Below are positions 1 through 14,081 of a DNA stretch of 64,000 nt, piece by piece; the first letter of the stretch is position 1, and the number at the start of each line of letters is the position of its first letter. Origin of the DNA: Sclerodactyla briareus (taxonomy: Eukaryota > Echinodermata > Holothuroidea > Dendrochirotida > Sclerodactylidae). The notes under the pieces are model-generated. The model was not told the origin of the DNA. It did no database searches and worked only from the letters and a program-made list of their open reading frames with translations. Both the position numbers and the translations under genes were made by a program. The stretch spans positions 248,001-312,000 of the forward strand of contig JAODTK010005771.1 of the NCBI GenBank assembly GCA_026419785.1, given 5' to 3'.

Positions 1-2167
1 GTCTTCAGCGTTTCATGTTGCAGGAAGAAGAAAGAGTATTAGAGCTACGTGGTCGCAGAATTTCCATAGTCGATCGTACTATAGAGCAGAGACAATTTAC
101 TGTGATCTGACATCTGTGATTTGAGGAAAACACAACAATGAAACAAACGAAACATGGCTGCACCACTTACGTAACAGGTTATTGTGTGATCTGGCGACCT
201 ATAGCGACTACTGTACTTGGATACTTCTAATCCGTTGGATTTGTGCACAGATTGAAAAACATCTGATCGCTGAGAAAACCAGAGAGCAAAAGGCTTCAAG
301 ATTCTGAGACTGGAACTGCGCATTCCGTACTTGTCGTGTTCACTCGTTGAGTCCACTACAAAAGTGTTCATGTACGCAGTATGAACAATCGACCGGCAAA
401 GTATGAGCTTGATGCATATAGGTGGGGGCCATGTTATCCTATACACAAACCGAAATTGACCACAAACTAAAAAAAAAATCGAAATTGTCTATTTTTATAC
501 CGTAACTGGCTTCCACCTACACCATGAAACACTCCTCATAGGGAATGTGTATACCAAGCGTTCTAGCCTTACCGTGTTCACAAGGTTCTCTGACTTTAAC
601 ATCTGTTGACCTGACTTTTGAACTGACCCCGAACAATAGGGGTCATGAACCTATTGTAGAAAGAAAAAACCCGAACATATACAAGTATGAACTGGATCCA
701 TCACGGTGAGATCGAAGCCCAAATAGCTAAGACAGTGATTCTCCTCACAATTTTCCCAACTCTCACCCAAGTGACCCCTAATCTACATCAGAAAGCTGCA
801 AATTAAATGTCAGATCGACTGGACCAAGCATTCTGCACTCATCATGTTTACAAGGTTCAGATTTCGATCTCTGTCTTTTTTCAGATGACCACAGAACAAA
901 AGGTATCATGTACTAATTATAAACGTGCAAAGAATAACCGCGAGCTAATTATTGAAATATAACACTACCAAAAGGAGTAAGCGTGTTCCTATTCATTTCA
1001 TGGCTTGAGCATCTAGTATCTGGCATCTAAACTCCAATATCGTTCCTGCTGCCTATGATGTAACGTAGTGTTGTATCAGTTCCTACGGGCCATCCTAAAT
1101 CACATCGTTTACTTTCACTATTTTTCCTCTTCGAAAGAAATTCACAGGAGACTCATTCAAGCCAACATATCGTACGAGAAATAACGTCGAGCAAGTATAA
1201 GTACTTATGTTATCAAAACAATGTATGTTAGTATTAACAATTGATTGAAGTAACTTAAAGAGAAATTGCGTCCTCTAAAATAGTCCGAGGACAAAACGAT
1301 CGTCCCATTATCAGATTATAAACAGTTAAAAATTCTCGCCAACGTATTTGAATCGCCCGTCTGTCATCTTGAATAGACACATTGACTGCTTGGGGCCTTC
1401 GATTCGACATACCAGTCAACAATTATTGGTTTGTTGTTTTCGAGCGGATGAAATGCATCAATCTTGGATGTGATACAGCAGCTTCACCGAGAACGGAAGC
1501 GGTTCAGACAAGACCTATTGATTTGCTTCAGGCAAAAAGGGTTTCGGATTGGAACGGTTGGGGCGACACTTCCAGATTGCGGACTTCTCATTGGTCAGTT
1601 CCTAAGCTCCGGAAGTGAACAATCCACCCATTCGTAATTATGGAGTGACGTATTGTCCAGTCCGATTACATTCAGTGCGTTCTATATCTATCACATCAGA
1701 ATCACATCTAATGCACCTATGTCTCAACTACGAAGAAAGTTTTACAGGTATCTTGCACAGCATCGAGTATCCTACTTCTAAGATCATGTCATAACAGGCG
1801 AGTAGACAGAACGGCTGTGTGTTAACGCTTCATAGAATAAAAAAGTTTTCAATAACTCACGAATATGTAAATACAGATATATCGCCGAGTGGACGACGAC
1901 AGGAACCTAAACACTATTTATGTGTATGGTTCTCTCAAAACTCCCTATTGATTAGTTCTCTACGATTGTGAACCCTTAAATTGAGTCGTACTGAATCAAT
2001 GGTGAGCATTCTGATGTTACACAAATTAGGGAAGCGGAAACACTATTGCCGAGAAAACATTTTCATAAACATTTGCTCATTGATATGGCCTTTTTGAGAG
2101 GCGGGCAGCTTGGAATTGGATTATTTTATACTTCACTCAAAACAATTTGGAGTGTACAGTTACTCCT
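1..2167. other. No gene recognised
   Basis: I see no exon, RNA gene or mobile element that I can name. All open frames are short (133 codons at most), of low-complexity or random composition, and none resembles a known domain. The base composition is AT-rich, as in the rest of the window. Confidence 0.5.
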
Positions 2168-2474
2168 CAGAGGATCCCAACCTTTTCCACCTGGCGTACC
2201 ATTTAACATTCTCAGGGTGCCACTAAGTACCACTGTATGACATGGCTAGTTTTCCGAGATTCTGAAAAAAGGTGGGGCCTGGCCTCCAATGATCGCCGTC
2301 CTGGAGGAGGGGTCCATGTGGGGAGGTGACTCTCTCTTTGTCATTTTTTCATAAATAAGCACGCAATCTGGTGCAATTTAGCATCATTCGGAGAACACTG
2401 TGTACCACCCCGCGTACCACCGTGAAGTCCAAATGTACCACTGGTGATCGCGTAGCACAGGTTGGGAACCCCTA
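2168..2474. mobile_element. hAT-like MITE, about 307 bp
   Basis: The left end reads CAGAGGATCCCAACCT and the right end, read on the minus strand, TAGGGGTTCCCAACCT. They form imperfect terminal inverted repeats of the CAGnGGTTCCCAACC kind typical of hAT (Charlie-like) transposons. Both inner flanks carry GTACCA-type motifs. The element is far too short for a transposase and no transposase fragment is visible, so it would be non-autonomous. The 8-bp target duplications expected for hAT are not recognisable (flanks ttactcct and atttaagt), so the copy is old or the exact ends are off by a few bases. Confidence 0.6.
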
Positions 2475-3617
2475 ATTTAAGTGTTTGTATCTACAGCAAA
2501 AGACTGATTACAAAACATTAATTGGGGCAGCGGGGTCCGAGAGCAAAATGGAAGAACGACGATTTGGAACATTTTGTTTGGAAACGATACTTCTGCCGGA
2601 GGGCATGACCTTGTTCGGGGAACGGGCTTTTGGCCAGGAGTAGGGCCCGAATCTGATTGTAGCGTGGAGGATGCCACATCCCACGTCCAACCACCACCTG
2701 TCGAGGAAATTGCCCTCATCCCTCAACTCCGCAACTCATTAGAAGCATTCCCAACTATAAAAATGACGTTGCTGAACCGAATCAAAATGTTTGAGCTGAA
2801 CTATGACCGAACCATAAGGTTTTTCCGTGCCTCATAAGTCTGAGATATTTAGAACGGAAAGGTTATAGGACAAACAAAGATACATGATTTACAACTTGGG
2901 AGTGTCAACCGACAGTGTTTCCTGGTCCGATGAAAGTACAATGTTCCACACTTTCACTTCTCCAGTAACAAGCATTGGCCATTGATAAGTTACTATACTA
3001 TGCGTCGAACCAAAACGGCCGAACTGAACGATGGTCGAACTACAGTCGACGGCTACCAATGATCATAGCCGGTTTTCCGGGAATACGCAGATTCTACAAC
3101 GGCTGTGGTTATTTGGTTGTATTGTATATAGGAACAAATTGTACTCCCTGTTAGGCTTAGGAATCAGGCAGAGCTGAGAGTCATTTTCAATCGATGCAGC
3201 AATAATAATGACACCACGTTTGACTAGAGGTAGAATGAAGTAAATCAACGGTAATTTTTAGCCATTCTGCTCCACTTTGTGATTGGATATTCACTTTGCT
3301 TCCATGATTCTAACGGCCTACCGATGCCTCTCTCTCTGGAGTTTTTGGTATTTGAATTTTGTATGATACTCACTACCCTACTCGATGTCAGTTCAACCTG
3401 AAATGAAATAATATCGCACATGACATTAATAAAAACTTGTGGCAGTGCGGCCGAGCGTTAAAGATGGTACATACTCCATATCATATTTTGAAGGCGTACA
3501 TGGTTAGATCACATCTGCTGACTATATCCGATGGCGCCTCTCTCTCACCCAAATTTTCCAGTGCTCGCTATGATTCCAGTTGTCCTGATGAAGTAATCAG
3601 TATTGGACATGCAGTGG
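2475..3617. other. Intergenic, 3' flank of the GTPase exon
   Basis: Nothing recognisable. It lies downstream, in the transcription sense, of the minus-strand GTPase exon and may include its 3' UTR; I could not pick a poly(A) site with confidence. Confidence 0.4.
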
Positions 3618-4162
3618 TCAAGGCGTTTGGCAGTACCCAAAACCAAGATTATAAAAATCACACCGGAAACAGGTTTTTGTACGGTTAGTGGCTATCGATA
3701 CGACATTAAATAAGGCGTCCACTACGGTACAGATATTTTCCTCCTCTTCATTGGAGAGCCGAACATAGCCTGCCGGACTTTGTTCGCGACGTTCTTCGTA
3801 ACGCTGCTCTTTCTTTCCTATCTGTTCCTTCTGTTTCTTCTCCTGGTCGACTTCTCCCACGACAGTCGAGAAGGCGCTCCAGACAGATTCCCAGTCTTCC
3901 GCGGCTGATACCTGGAAGAAGTGACAACCATACTCCTCGGCGAGGTCTCGCGCTTCTTCGGAATTGACCTCATGTCGGTTTTGGTCTAGGTCAGTCTTAT
4001 TTGCGAGGATAGCGATCGGTATGGAACACGGCGCTTTGACTGTCTGTGCACGTTCTATGAGTTGTCCAGTGGGACGAACGTTTCCTTCCTGCAGACGCTA
4101 TATACTAGGATCAACCCGTCTGCCCATCGCATGTGGTCCTCTCGCTTGCGCACAAAGTCCAG
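3618..4162 (-). CDS. RERG/RAS-like small GTPase, last coding exon, one frameshift
   Basis: Small GTPases of the RERG/RASL group bind GTP and act in growth-control signalling; unlike classic Ras they usually lack a CAAX lipidation box. On the minus strand the exon opens after a pyrimidine-rich acceptor ending ctctctacag at 4163 and encodes REDHMRWADGLILVYSVC, matching the helix-2/strand-4 region (family pattern W-x-D-G-F-x-x-V-Y-S-I). After one frame change near 4070-4085 it continues with IERAQTVKAPCSIPIAILAN, then the G4 guanine-specificity motif NKTD, then CHFFQVSAAED, which fits the G5 region. A charged tail rich in Glu, Lys and Arg follows, and the frame stops at 3618-3620 with no CAAX. 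The G1 P-loop, switch I and DxxG motifs must lie in upstream exons at higher coordinates; I searched by eye and did not find them. The frame change is a single-base indel in the sequence or a pseudogene lesion. The subfamily assignment is inference; membership of the Ras superfamily is well supported. Confidence 0.78.
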
Positions 4163-7100
4163 CTGTAGAGAGTTGGAAACATATGAAACATTTCGGATAG
4201 GATTTTATTTGGACTGGAAAAATGGAACATCCTCCATTTGAACTAATCTGCCACTGTTCTCTACAATGCACAGTGATCAGGCTTAATCAATTGGTATTGA
4301 TTGAACTTAAAGAAAGTGGAAGAATTGCAACACAGCTCCTGTGTAATTATGAGTATTACCCTATGATATGTTGACGTTGTTGTATATATATAAAAAAAAA
4401 AAACCGTTATCATTGCTAATCAGCTAGTCAGATGACAGTTGTTACAATAATTATTCAAAAGTTTATGTTAAACATTATGTCGGGGAATATACTTGAAATA
4501 TTATTGATAGACCGATCATCCAGTTACAAAGCATTGCTTTATTTCATCGTGCATTGTCAGCCTAACAACCTAAAGAATCAAGCTAGCAGATCATTAGTTC
4601 ACAATTACGAGTTGATGGGCGAGTGCGATAGGCACAAAATACAGTTCATATTCCGGTGATACATGATTCCTGGTTATACTGCTGCGCGAGCAGTGGCAAA
4701 CTGGGCAGGGAACTGCATTGTTGGTTTATCGTTGGTATATATACGTTTTCAATGGTGCTGACATGCCGAAAATATTCACCATCATGACAAAGACCCAGCT
4801 TTAATGGGCGAGCCATGTTCGATCAATTACCAACGAGGTTTGGTCGCGTGTAATGAAGCTCTGCAGTGACAAGTCGCAATCCTTCCTCGATGCAGTTGAC
4901 GTAAGCCACAACACTTGTCAAGTTGTGGTCAAGTGAACTATTCGTGTCATGCAACGCAGTCGGTCCAGGAGAACAGGGCTTACATCACAGGCGGAGATGC
5001 TACCGTACCATGTATGTACTGCCATAGGAGTCGGTCTCTCTTAGCAACCGGATTGATATTTCAATGATAGCTATCAGCAGTCTCGTTGAGCTCAGCTCCA
5101 ACCAATGCCTGCAGCACTGTATTATCTGCAACACTGTGTTATCAGCAGGCTATCTCCATTGATGCATTGGTGCGTTCACCACTCTCATATAATGAGGGTA
5201 TCAAGACTTCTGAGCAAAAGTATTCTATTCATGTAGTTCTCGCTGCATGTAATATAAACATGCGTACCTTTCGATACAGGTATCGAGGACCTCAACGTTG
5301 ACTTGTGCTTCGTTACAATCCACAGTCTGTTTATAGAGATGATCTGAAAAAAAAAGTGGGATAATTCAGTCAACAAACTTGTCCTGACATAGTAACGTCA
5401 AGATGATGAACAGGGCTAGCTTCGTTGATGGAAGTAAGACAATAGGCAATTCCCAAACAGTGGAGGAGAACACGTATGGTATACGTAGCACAATGGTTAC
5501 ACTATCACCACGTCGAATAAGTCCAAGAATAAATAGCACCTGTTTTCACTACGGGAGAGACCGATCCCTCGGTGTGTTCAAGATACGTCGGGGTATTCTT
5601 CAATTGTTTTAAACTTTTGAATCATTGTTGAATGTAGTCTGTGGTAGGCTATAGAGATTCCAAATGGAGCGACGAGGAAGAAGGTTTCATGCCTGCTTCA
5701 ACAGGGAGACACCATTTGACATACGAGTACGTAACGAGTACAATTATACGAGTACCATAAATTATCTACTAGCTAGCAATAGTCCACATGGAATTTTGAA
5801 ATACAATATACAGTTTAGCTGCGGTGTCGAATAAGTCAGTGGTAAATGTAATGAAGGGGCCTTTCAAATACATGGTATGTAACAATAAATCTAGAATTCT
5901 AGACCTTGGATTAAGAGGCGTAGAATTCGAGAGGGTAGTCTTCAGTAGGAAGTTAGGAACATGTGTGAGTAAACCAAGCTTCACGGGTAAGGATAATGCA
6001 ATGATCACATCAGAGGGAGTTGCTAGCCAGTGTTATTCTTGCTTCACTGTATATATATTCGCACAATGCCTCATCTATATTTCATTCGGGAACTGACGCT
6101 TGGAATGAATGGCGACTGTTATCTATTCATCTTAATGTACACTGTTTTCGGATTACACCAATTTAACATATCAAGTGCATGCAAATAGTGCTGCGTACGT
6201 ACCAATGCTGGATTCGTATTCACCAATAAATCGTCTGGTGAGGAAGCGCACTGTTATAGCTGAATGAACAAAACAGAGAGATAGCAAATAATAAAACAAA
6301 TACATTATTCATTCGCCAATGAAGCCGTCTCATGAAGGAAAGTCAAAGAAACTTCGCAATTCCATAAAAAACAACGTTGATTGTAGTTTTGGCACAAACT
6401 TTGCCAATTTGCAATTTTAAAGGGACATTGGTCGTCTGGTAGCAACTGACAAAAATGCAGTTGATCGGTACAATAATATGATCATGTAAATTTAGTATGG
6501 ATATACCGTGAGACGAGTCTTGTTATGACTCGTCAACAGTCTCGCTACTTTAATTATTCATTGGGTGTAGCCAGACATACCGCCTCTTTAAAGTGATCCA
6601 AATAAATGATAATGTTCTTCATCTGGATTGTTTCCTGGAAACATTCATAAGGCACTATGTAACATACAGGCTTTGATGTATCGTTAGACGTTGTGAGTAT
6701 ACCCATTTGCCGATATTTGAAATTCACAACATTCACTAGATGTATATTCCTTCATTTTACCTCGCTGCACTCAGCCGGATCATTTAACATTAACCCTGAC
6801 AAGAAGTTCGCTGGGTATATCCGGATTATTATGTGTTTTTGTAATTCGGAGCAGACCAGGAAAAATGGATGACGCCGCAATTCTGTGCTTCATGCCTCTG
6901 TTTATTCGCTTGTTTATTCGGTACTCCAATGATTGAGTGCCTGTGTATTAGTAGATGCATTGTGCACAACTGTTCGATGCGGCTGTCAAGATTGGTTGAT
7001 TTACTTTTTAGGTAACTTCTAACAACATGTGCTTGAATAAACGTATATTGCAATGTTGTGAACTCGAGGCGCCTCTCATATGCCACGGGAAGTTTATTTT

Positions 7101-10100
7101 ACCATGTTGAGACATGACATGGTAAATATGTTTGACTATCCCTTCTTAAAGAAGAATTAACCCTGGTGGAGCTGGGATTTCTCTAATAACAGAGTTGCTG
7201 AATAGACGAGCGTTAATTCACCTTTTAAAACTCAATGCCTAGTTCTGAATGTTTTGCGAAATTGTTTTGACGGAAATTTTCAGAAAAGAAAGGTTTCATT
7301 TCGCCCATTACTAACGTTTTTTTACGTTTATGTTTTTTTTTCCTTGTGTATGTGTTTTATTTTATTTTATAGGAATTCCACGAATCAGGTGAATGCTGCG
7401 TATTCCTCCATTATGCTGATACCAAGGACAGACAAGCACTCACCAAGTGCCTTTAACCTTCACAATAAATTATCGATGAGTAGCACTACGGCTTTAAACG
7501 ATTAGAGATTGTAAAATTTCGTTCCGCGGTTGCTCATATTTTATCAGATAGCTATATAATCCGTCCTTGTCGGAAGGCTTATCCACTCTCAACGGATGGA
7601 GTTATAGGCATAAATCGCCATAGCAACGATTCGTGTTTACTTACTCCGCGGGATTATGCAGCAAATCGAATTAGAATTTTTATAACAACGATAGAAGGCT
7701 ACTCGTGTATTACTCACAAATGTTACAAGAGATATCTGCTTTTTCAGTAAACGCTAGGTACTTCAACGGACCTAAAATTGAAATTATCACAAGTGGTCCT
7801 TGCCGATTCACTCCATCCATCTCACGTGAGAGGGCAGTCTAACAAATTGATGCAGTGTAGCAGTAGTGCATTGTATAGGCCAGTGCTCCGTGGGGACCCA
7901 CTCTTGTACATCTCCATTGTAAGGGGAAAGTATAAGGGCACCGCTTTGGAATCTCATGCCTCTGAATGTCAGATCTGCTCTATCAGCTTCATCTGAGGTG
8001 ATTCGTGCAGTACTACCCTCGAGATCAATACATGTTTCACTACACTCGAAATGTGATTCATAATCTGATATTTGGCCCCCTGATTATCCTACACTGCGTT
8101 CGGCGTGATGGGGGACATATTTCGTTCATTATCGTTTTACCGTTGCAAATGTTTTCCCAAATAAAAGCTCTCATGCCCCCATCTTCTGGCCATGATCCAA
8201 TTAATGTGTTTCGATAACACCGATATACAATCTACATGTCCGATACGCCGCTTAAGCACACACCTCTCCTCCCATTCTCTCTAAACAAGCATCTGCGGCG
8301 AGACTGATTGGTTTTTTCTCTCCAAATATCCAATCCAGGTGAATTTCCTCCAGCTGAAACCGATGAAGAGTCGTCTGTACAATTAGTTCCCGTTGCCTAG
8401 TGTGGGTAAGGAACACTTCCTCAGCATAATAAAATAATTGAGTCTGACACACGTTGTAAGTGCCTTGTCTTCGGTGTCAGTACCATTAATTAAATTGCCT
8501 TGTTGCAATTCGGAAAGAGAGCGCGCATGCGCCGCATGTGGGTTGATTTAACGTTAAACATGGCTGTTGTAAAAAGGAATAGTGGCTAGTGGACTGCAGC
8601 TAGTGGACCTTGGGTAAGATCATTGGAAATTGAATTTTGCTGAGTATAACTTGAAAGTCAATGGTCTATTGAGTTTCTTATGTTTACAATTACGACTAAC
8701 GAACTCCACGTCGAATTTCAGCCGAGGGTACTCATAAGGCACGATTTGCCTTGTGAAATAACGGGAGGGAGGGTACAGGGAACGTAAGTTACCCCATAAT
8801 ACAAAAATTAAAGTAAATATAAAAAGTACTTTTGAAAATGCTGTAATGAAGATAACCTACAAAATCGTTCACAAATTATACAGAATCATCTCGATTGTCC
8901 CTAAGTAAATACTTCTACGTCTTTCTGTTACATAGCGCAGAAATGCAGCATTTACTGTGTATGGTCTATGGACGGCCTTTGCATCCCACGTGATGGTCAT
9001 AGATTCCTTGAATTTCTAAAAATTAAATTAAATATCTCAACAAATAATTATGCAATGAGCAAATTTTGGATGTGGGGTTATGATATGTTTTCTTTTCCCC
9101 GTGTGCTAGTTTAAAGCAAATTTTGTTACATGGCCATTAGCCTCTTAAGCAAACAGCAGTTCGCTATGTTATTATTTAAGCCCCGCTATTTATTCATTTA
9201 GACAGATATAGAAGTCTGAACATTATCTGCAATTTACATGTTGAGTATTGTTTCGCTCCCTACCACGCGAAATTAATTGGAGTGGTAGTTCATAATACAC
9301 TCCATTGTTATCAATAGACATCTGCTTTAAATTGTCTACACACTTACTGCAAAGTTACCTTGGTGCCCTTGTCACTCCGGTGATTGGAAGAATTCTACTC
9401 TACATATGTAGATCTTACGCCTCTCATGTGCAAAACAATGTACAAAACTGGTGTGAAAATTCTACACGACAGAAGGAATTTTCTCTCCTGCCACTGTTGT
9501 GCGCTAGTTACGTAACGTGATGTGGTAGAACTCTACACAACTTGTGTGAAATATTCGAAGTGAAGAACGATCCTGAGAGCCCCTAAACGATACGAGAACA
9601 TGTTTTGCTTGCATTCAGCGTTGGTCCCCAGACCATTCCAGAGATTTAAATAAATTTCCTAGTTATCGACTAGGTTTTCAGAGTTCGTAAAATCCGCTCT
9701 TGTCTCATGATCAAGTACACTTTTTCGGTAGTTTCAGGGGGACGGAACTAAAGAAATCAGGAGGCATCCAGTGATCTAGCTTTTCTATTGCCTTACCACA
9801 CAACAGGCATTCTTCAACTATACATTTCTGTTTGCGCAATACTAAGATCGATAGAAGAGTAGAAGATTCATTAGACATCCTTCCTACTAAAACCCACTGG
9901 ATGGGAATTTCCTTCAGCTGTAAAGACAACTAAGATTATTGTGGGTAACGCGATTCGACACTAAATGAAATCCCAGCATCGCACTTGATTCGATGTCAGT
10001 AACTGATCCGTGTTTGAATCGTCGGAACATAATTGTAGGAGACTCAACGGATAAGCGGCAATTAGCGAACGCTGGCCGCTAGAGAGCGAGGTGCTCAATT

Positions 10101-10428
10101 GAATGATTGGAAATACTGAGCAAACCCCTAATGACAGAATACTAGTCACTGCCGCGTCAGTTTCAGGCTGTACACGTGAGTGGATTCACGATATGTGTTT
10201 CGGCATGAGAATTAACTAGAGTGAAAATCGACACAAAAATGAAATAGGGTTTTCTAACCTTATTGACTACCTTATAAACCAATTTGGATCTTACTTCACT
10301 GTTTTTATTGATCGATGGGAAATGTCAGCAAGTTTCGAGCCATATGACAGATGACAGTAAACCCGGCAATTATCGATTGTGACGTACGCATTCATAATAC
10401 TCCTCAAAGCCCCCCTTTGCTGGGATTG
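4163..10428. other. Probable intron and intergenic DNA, no gene recognised
   Basis: If the GTPase gene is intact, its upstream exons lie on the minus strand in this direction, so part of this stretch may be intron. No exon, RNA gene or named repeat could be supported. Open frames are all under 100 codons with no familiar motif. Confidence 0.4.
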
Positions 10429-10734
10429 GGGTCCCGCATAATCCCGCACTGTGGCGTGATAGTTCATACCAGTATGAGTAACCACCAGGACACGCACTGT
10501 CACGAAATGGTTACCCATGTTCACGCACTATTCACGAGCCATTAACGCACTGCCACGACATGTAGCCTACCGGTACCACCGCTCTTGATGTGTAGTTAAA
10601 ACTTTTGCCATCACAACTTGTGCGGGAACTATGCGTGGCCGACTATGCGTAACCATTCGTGACAATGCGTGTCCTGTTGGTTACGCATTACTGGTACGAA
10701 TTATCACGCCAAAGTGCGGGATAATGCGGGACCC
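10429..10734. mobile_element. MITE with about 100-bp terminal inverted repeats
   Basis: The left arm (10429-10528) starts GGGTCCCGCATAATCCCGCA and the right arm (10632-10734), read on the minus strand, starts GGGTCCCGCATTATCCCGCA. The arms stay alignable for about 100 bp with scattered mismatches and small indels, separated by a centre of about 100 bp. Each arm carries several variants of a CACGCA/TGCGTG motif, so the arms themselves have internal repetition. There is no coding capacity. The family is not recognised and the target duplication is unclear, since ATT flanks the GGGTCCC on both ends and may belong to the repeat. The transcript of either strand would fold into one long hairpin. 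Confidence 0.75.
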
Positions 10735-11410
10735 AAATTCGTGCAATTGTAAAGTTGGCTTTTGTTCGTTGAGCAAAAATGCTGGTTCCAAAGGTGGTTT
10801 CCGGAAGTAGAAATTATAGGCTTTACTAACTGTCCCAATCTAAATCTGACATGAAGATGAAGAATAGCCTCAAGAAGCTTCACACTTCACCCACGATCCA
10901 TTGACCGTATTCACTTCACAATTGCAGTACCTTATTTCCCACGTCCCTCTTTATCAGGAACAATACAGCGGTTAACACAAAGAGGCTATATCGATGTAAA
11001 AACAAAACAAAAACAAAATCTCTGCAACCCCCCCCCCAAAAAAAAGCACAGTTGCAGTTATTCTATCAACAGGTCTCTATACCGACATACTTACCTCTCG
11101 GTAGACAGAACGTGTATTTAAAAAATCTACATAATTAGGTAATAATAAATAGTAATCTCCACAGCTTATACCGGTCATACCACAATCTACCTCTCGTTCA
11201 AAGTACATACATAGATGTCACATAAGGGAACGCTCCTCCCCCCCAATCGATCTGAGACTGTCGATTGTGGATCACCTTTCCGTTTTGTCGTTGTTGACAT
11301 ATTACAATGAGCAGTTATCCCTTAAGGACCTTAAGAACCAACGGGGAATAGTAAAGTGCAAGAGGTATTGAATTCTTCGATTTTGCTCAACAGCTACCAG
11401 TGTTGTGTCC
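10735..11410. other. No gene recognised
   Basis: The stretch holds a C9A10 homopolymer junction near 11030 and otherwise unremarkable AT-rich sequence. Confidence 0.4.
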
Positions 11411-11560
11411 GACACCGGCACATCCGACGCCAACACCAACACCGACACCGGTAGTCTCGGAACCGACACCAACACCGACACCGGTATCGGAAATAGGAGC
11501 CTGACACCGACACCAGAAGGGTCCGACCCCCCAAAACCAACACCCGAAACCAACACCTAA
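11411..11560. repeat. ACACCR hexamer minisatellite, array 1
   Basis: This is an imperfect array of hexamers related to ACACCA and ACACCG, for example GACACCAACACC and GACACCGGTA. In two frames on the minus strand it reads as Gly-Val rich peptides, which is a by-product of the repeat and not evidence for a protein. A closely related array lies at 14082-14220. Confidence 0.75.
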
Positions 11561-14081
11561 AACAGTCTTAGGAATCAATGACCTTTCTAAAACAAGAAGC
11601 GTGAGTAGATGTATATTTATTGAACATGTTTAGAGTATGGGAATACTGCCTAGAGCAATATAACACACATACCTTTAGCACGCTTGGACATTACTCAAAT
11701 TTGACAAGAGTACCAGTCCCATATCAGGTTGTATGCACCATAGGGCCTGGGCTAACTCTCAGTACCACCGTAATAGTTCTGAAACCCTCCCCTAACCTGG
11801 TCCACGCCCGGTCTGTTGCTATACGAAAGCCTATTCAACCATACTAAGAAGTATGAAGCCGACAGAGCCTTTTTCCTAGGGAAGAGTTGTAAAGATGTAG
11901 AATAATATCTCCATGTGATGCTCAAAGCTACATTCAACTTCCGCAATATTCGAGAAAATCGTTCGATCCTAATCTACAAGAACTTCAGTCGAAATGTCAG
12001 CACTCAACTCATCTCTATCTTGGAGAAATGGTGATCACAGTCACAAATTAAAAAAAAAAAAAAAGCCTGCCAACTGTAACTATTTGCTTCGCCACAGGGA
12101 CCTATTCCACGAGATTACGGATTTTTACCTATTAGGCTACTATCGTTTTCAAACAGATTTCCTTCTTTCAATTGGATTTTTTTCAACAGTAATTACAATA
12201 ATTAACTACAGTATGAGTGTTCGTGGCTGGAAAGGAGAACATGAAAGGAAGGCTGAATGAAACTTTGAGCAATTTCAGAATATAAAAAAAAGTTGTGCCG
12301 CACAGCCACGTGTTTACGCCAGTCTCCAACATTTTGTATTAATTGAATATGGTTTTGACTTCCTGCAATATACGATTGTGATTCCATTAACTGAACATGT
12401 TGTTGCCAAATTAAAGTTAGAGTAACACTGACTGCAGTCGTTTTATGATTGTCGTCACAAATAGGCAAGTCTATAATATGAAACACCACCCGACAGAGGA
12501 TCCTGTCCACCGTGTTTGTCAGTACGGGATCTGAGAATGAGGGGGTGCCCGCCGGTTGCCCTGTAGCTGATGGTAGGGGTGGGTACTCCAGGGAGTTAGG
12601 GGATGTGTGGGGCTGGTCACTTGCCTAGAGGAGGCTGGGTGATTGTGAAGCGGTGGGTGGATACGGCTGGTACCTCAAGCATGTGTCCAATGAGGGAGTG
12701 TGCATGAGTCTGGGCCATGCAAAACCAATGCTCACACAATTCAAAACAATAAGTTAATGATACACTTTTTCTATGGGGACGTTACACATGCTGAACATTT
12801 TGTATGAATTCACTAACAGTCCACAAAATAACCCACAGGCTCATAACCTCTTCAATTAATATAATAGCCCCATGCCCTGGTACCCAGCGATGTAGCTATG
12901 CTGGTTGGTGGTAGCCAGCGCTCAGCCTGAGCAACCAGGACTCACAGCAAATTCAGTCTTCCAAACCAGCACCGGAATAATAAATTCATCATTTTACCCA
13001 TTAAAACTACAGTCAAATGAAATTATTGTCACCTGATTAGAACATTGACTGCAATTCGAGTCAATTTCAGTCGGCATAGATTTGGCTAGCTACATCATGC
13101 TGGGAAATCCAACACTCATGAAATGAACCTCGGCCCTTACCCCAAGTTAATATTCTAACCTATTATCCACCCTATCCTAACAAACCTTCACAACAAAATT
13201 CCCACACATGGATTGACAATGCACTACTGGGCCTACTTTGGGGTGTCATATATGTACGCTAGTACCAGTTATGCGAAATCGGCCACACTCCATAATCTCC
13301 ATAGGCAATATACTTAATCCATATCTGGGTTATTTAGTTATACAACTTGGGCTAGAGTAACAGATGTACATTATCTACGCAATACTTCCTTGTCAAGCTT
13401 AAAACCACACCAACGACTTTGTCAATAGTTAAAAAAGTCCAGATCAGTTGCTTGTTCAGTATCGCGCAATAGGTACAAAAACAATATTCATAGGCCAAAA
13501 GTACACCCGGGAGTTTCACTGCAGAAAACAGCTTTCCTCCATCCAAATCTTACACCGTGTGCACCCCTAAAATATGCTTTGTGAATTGATAGTTGAACTA
13601 TCCCTGATATGATGAATGAGTGTTGAGGATTGTAATTTCTCATCAGTTATCGAAATCCTGTAGACTTGCAAATTCCAATTTATAGAGAGTATGAACATTG
13701 TGGTGGTATGCATCTAATTTTGTACCCCCTCTGTCTTGTTGAGCAGAAACTTCAAGTCCATTTTTATGGCCGCCGTTGGGTGAAACCTAACAATACCTGG
13801 CTACACTTCGATAATGCATAAAATACATGACAACAAGTTTATTATGTATGAAAACTGCAGGAAAGATTGGAGTTGCAGTGACAGTGTCCGAAGCTAGATT
13901 ACAGGCTTCATGAAGTGAAGGGTAGGGCTAAGCCTGTTAAAATAAAAGAAAGACTCTGATAAATAGGAAGTACCAATGGAACACGAAAGATAAAAAATCT
14001 GATATCCAATAATAATACTGGGAAACAATTTGGACAAAAGAACAAAAAACAAAATTACGGGCTGTCGTACCGACACCGGCT
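11561..14081. other. No gene recognised
   Basis: Intergenic sequence between the two hexamer arrays. It includes a G-rich stretch of about 200 bp near 12540-12730. No exon or transposon could be supported. Confidence 0.4.

Noticed and set aside
3585-3620. CCTGATGAAG resembling a ribozyme core
   Set aside because: No GAAA partner or stem pairs; it lies beside the GTPase stop codon by chance.
11302-11578. Gly-Val repeat peptide on the minus strand
   Set aside because: It is the translation of the ACACCR minisatellite in two frames, not a structural protein gene.
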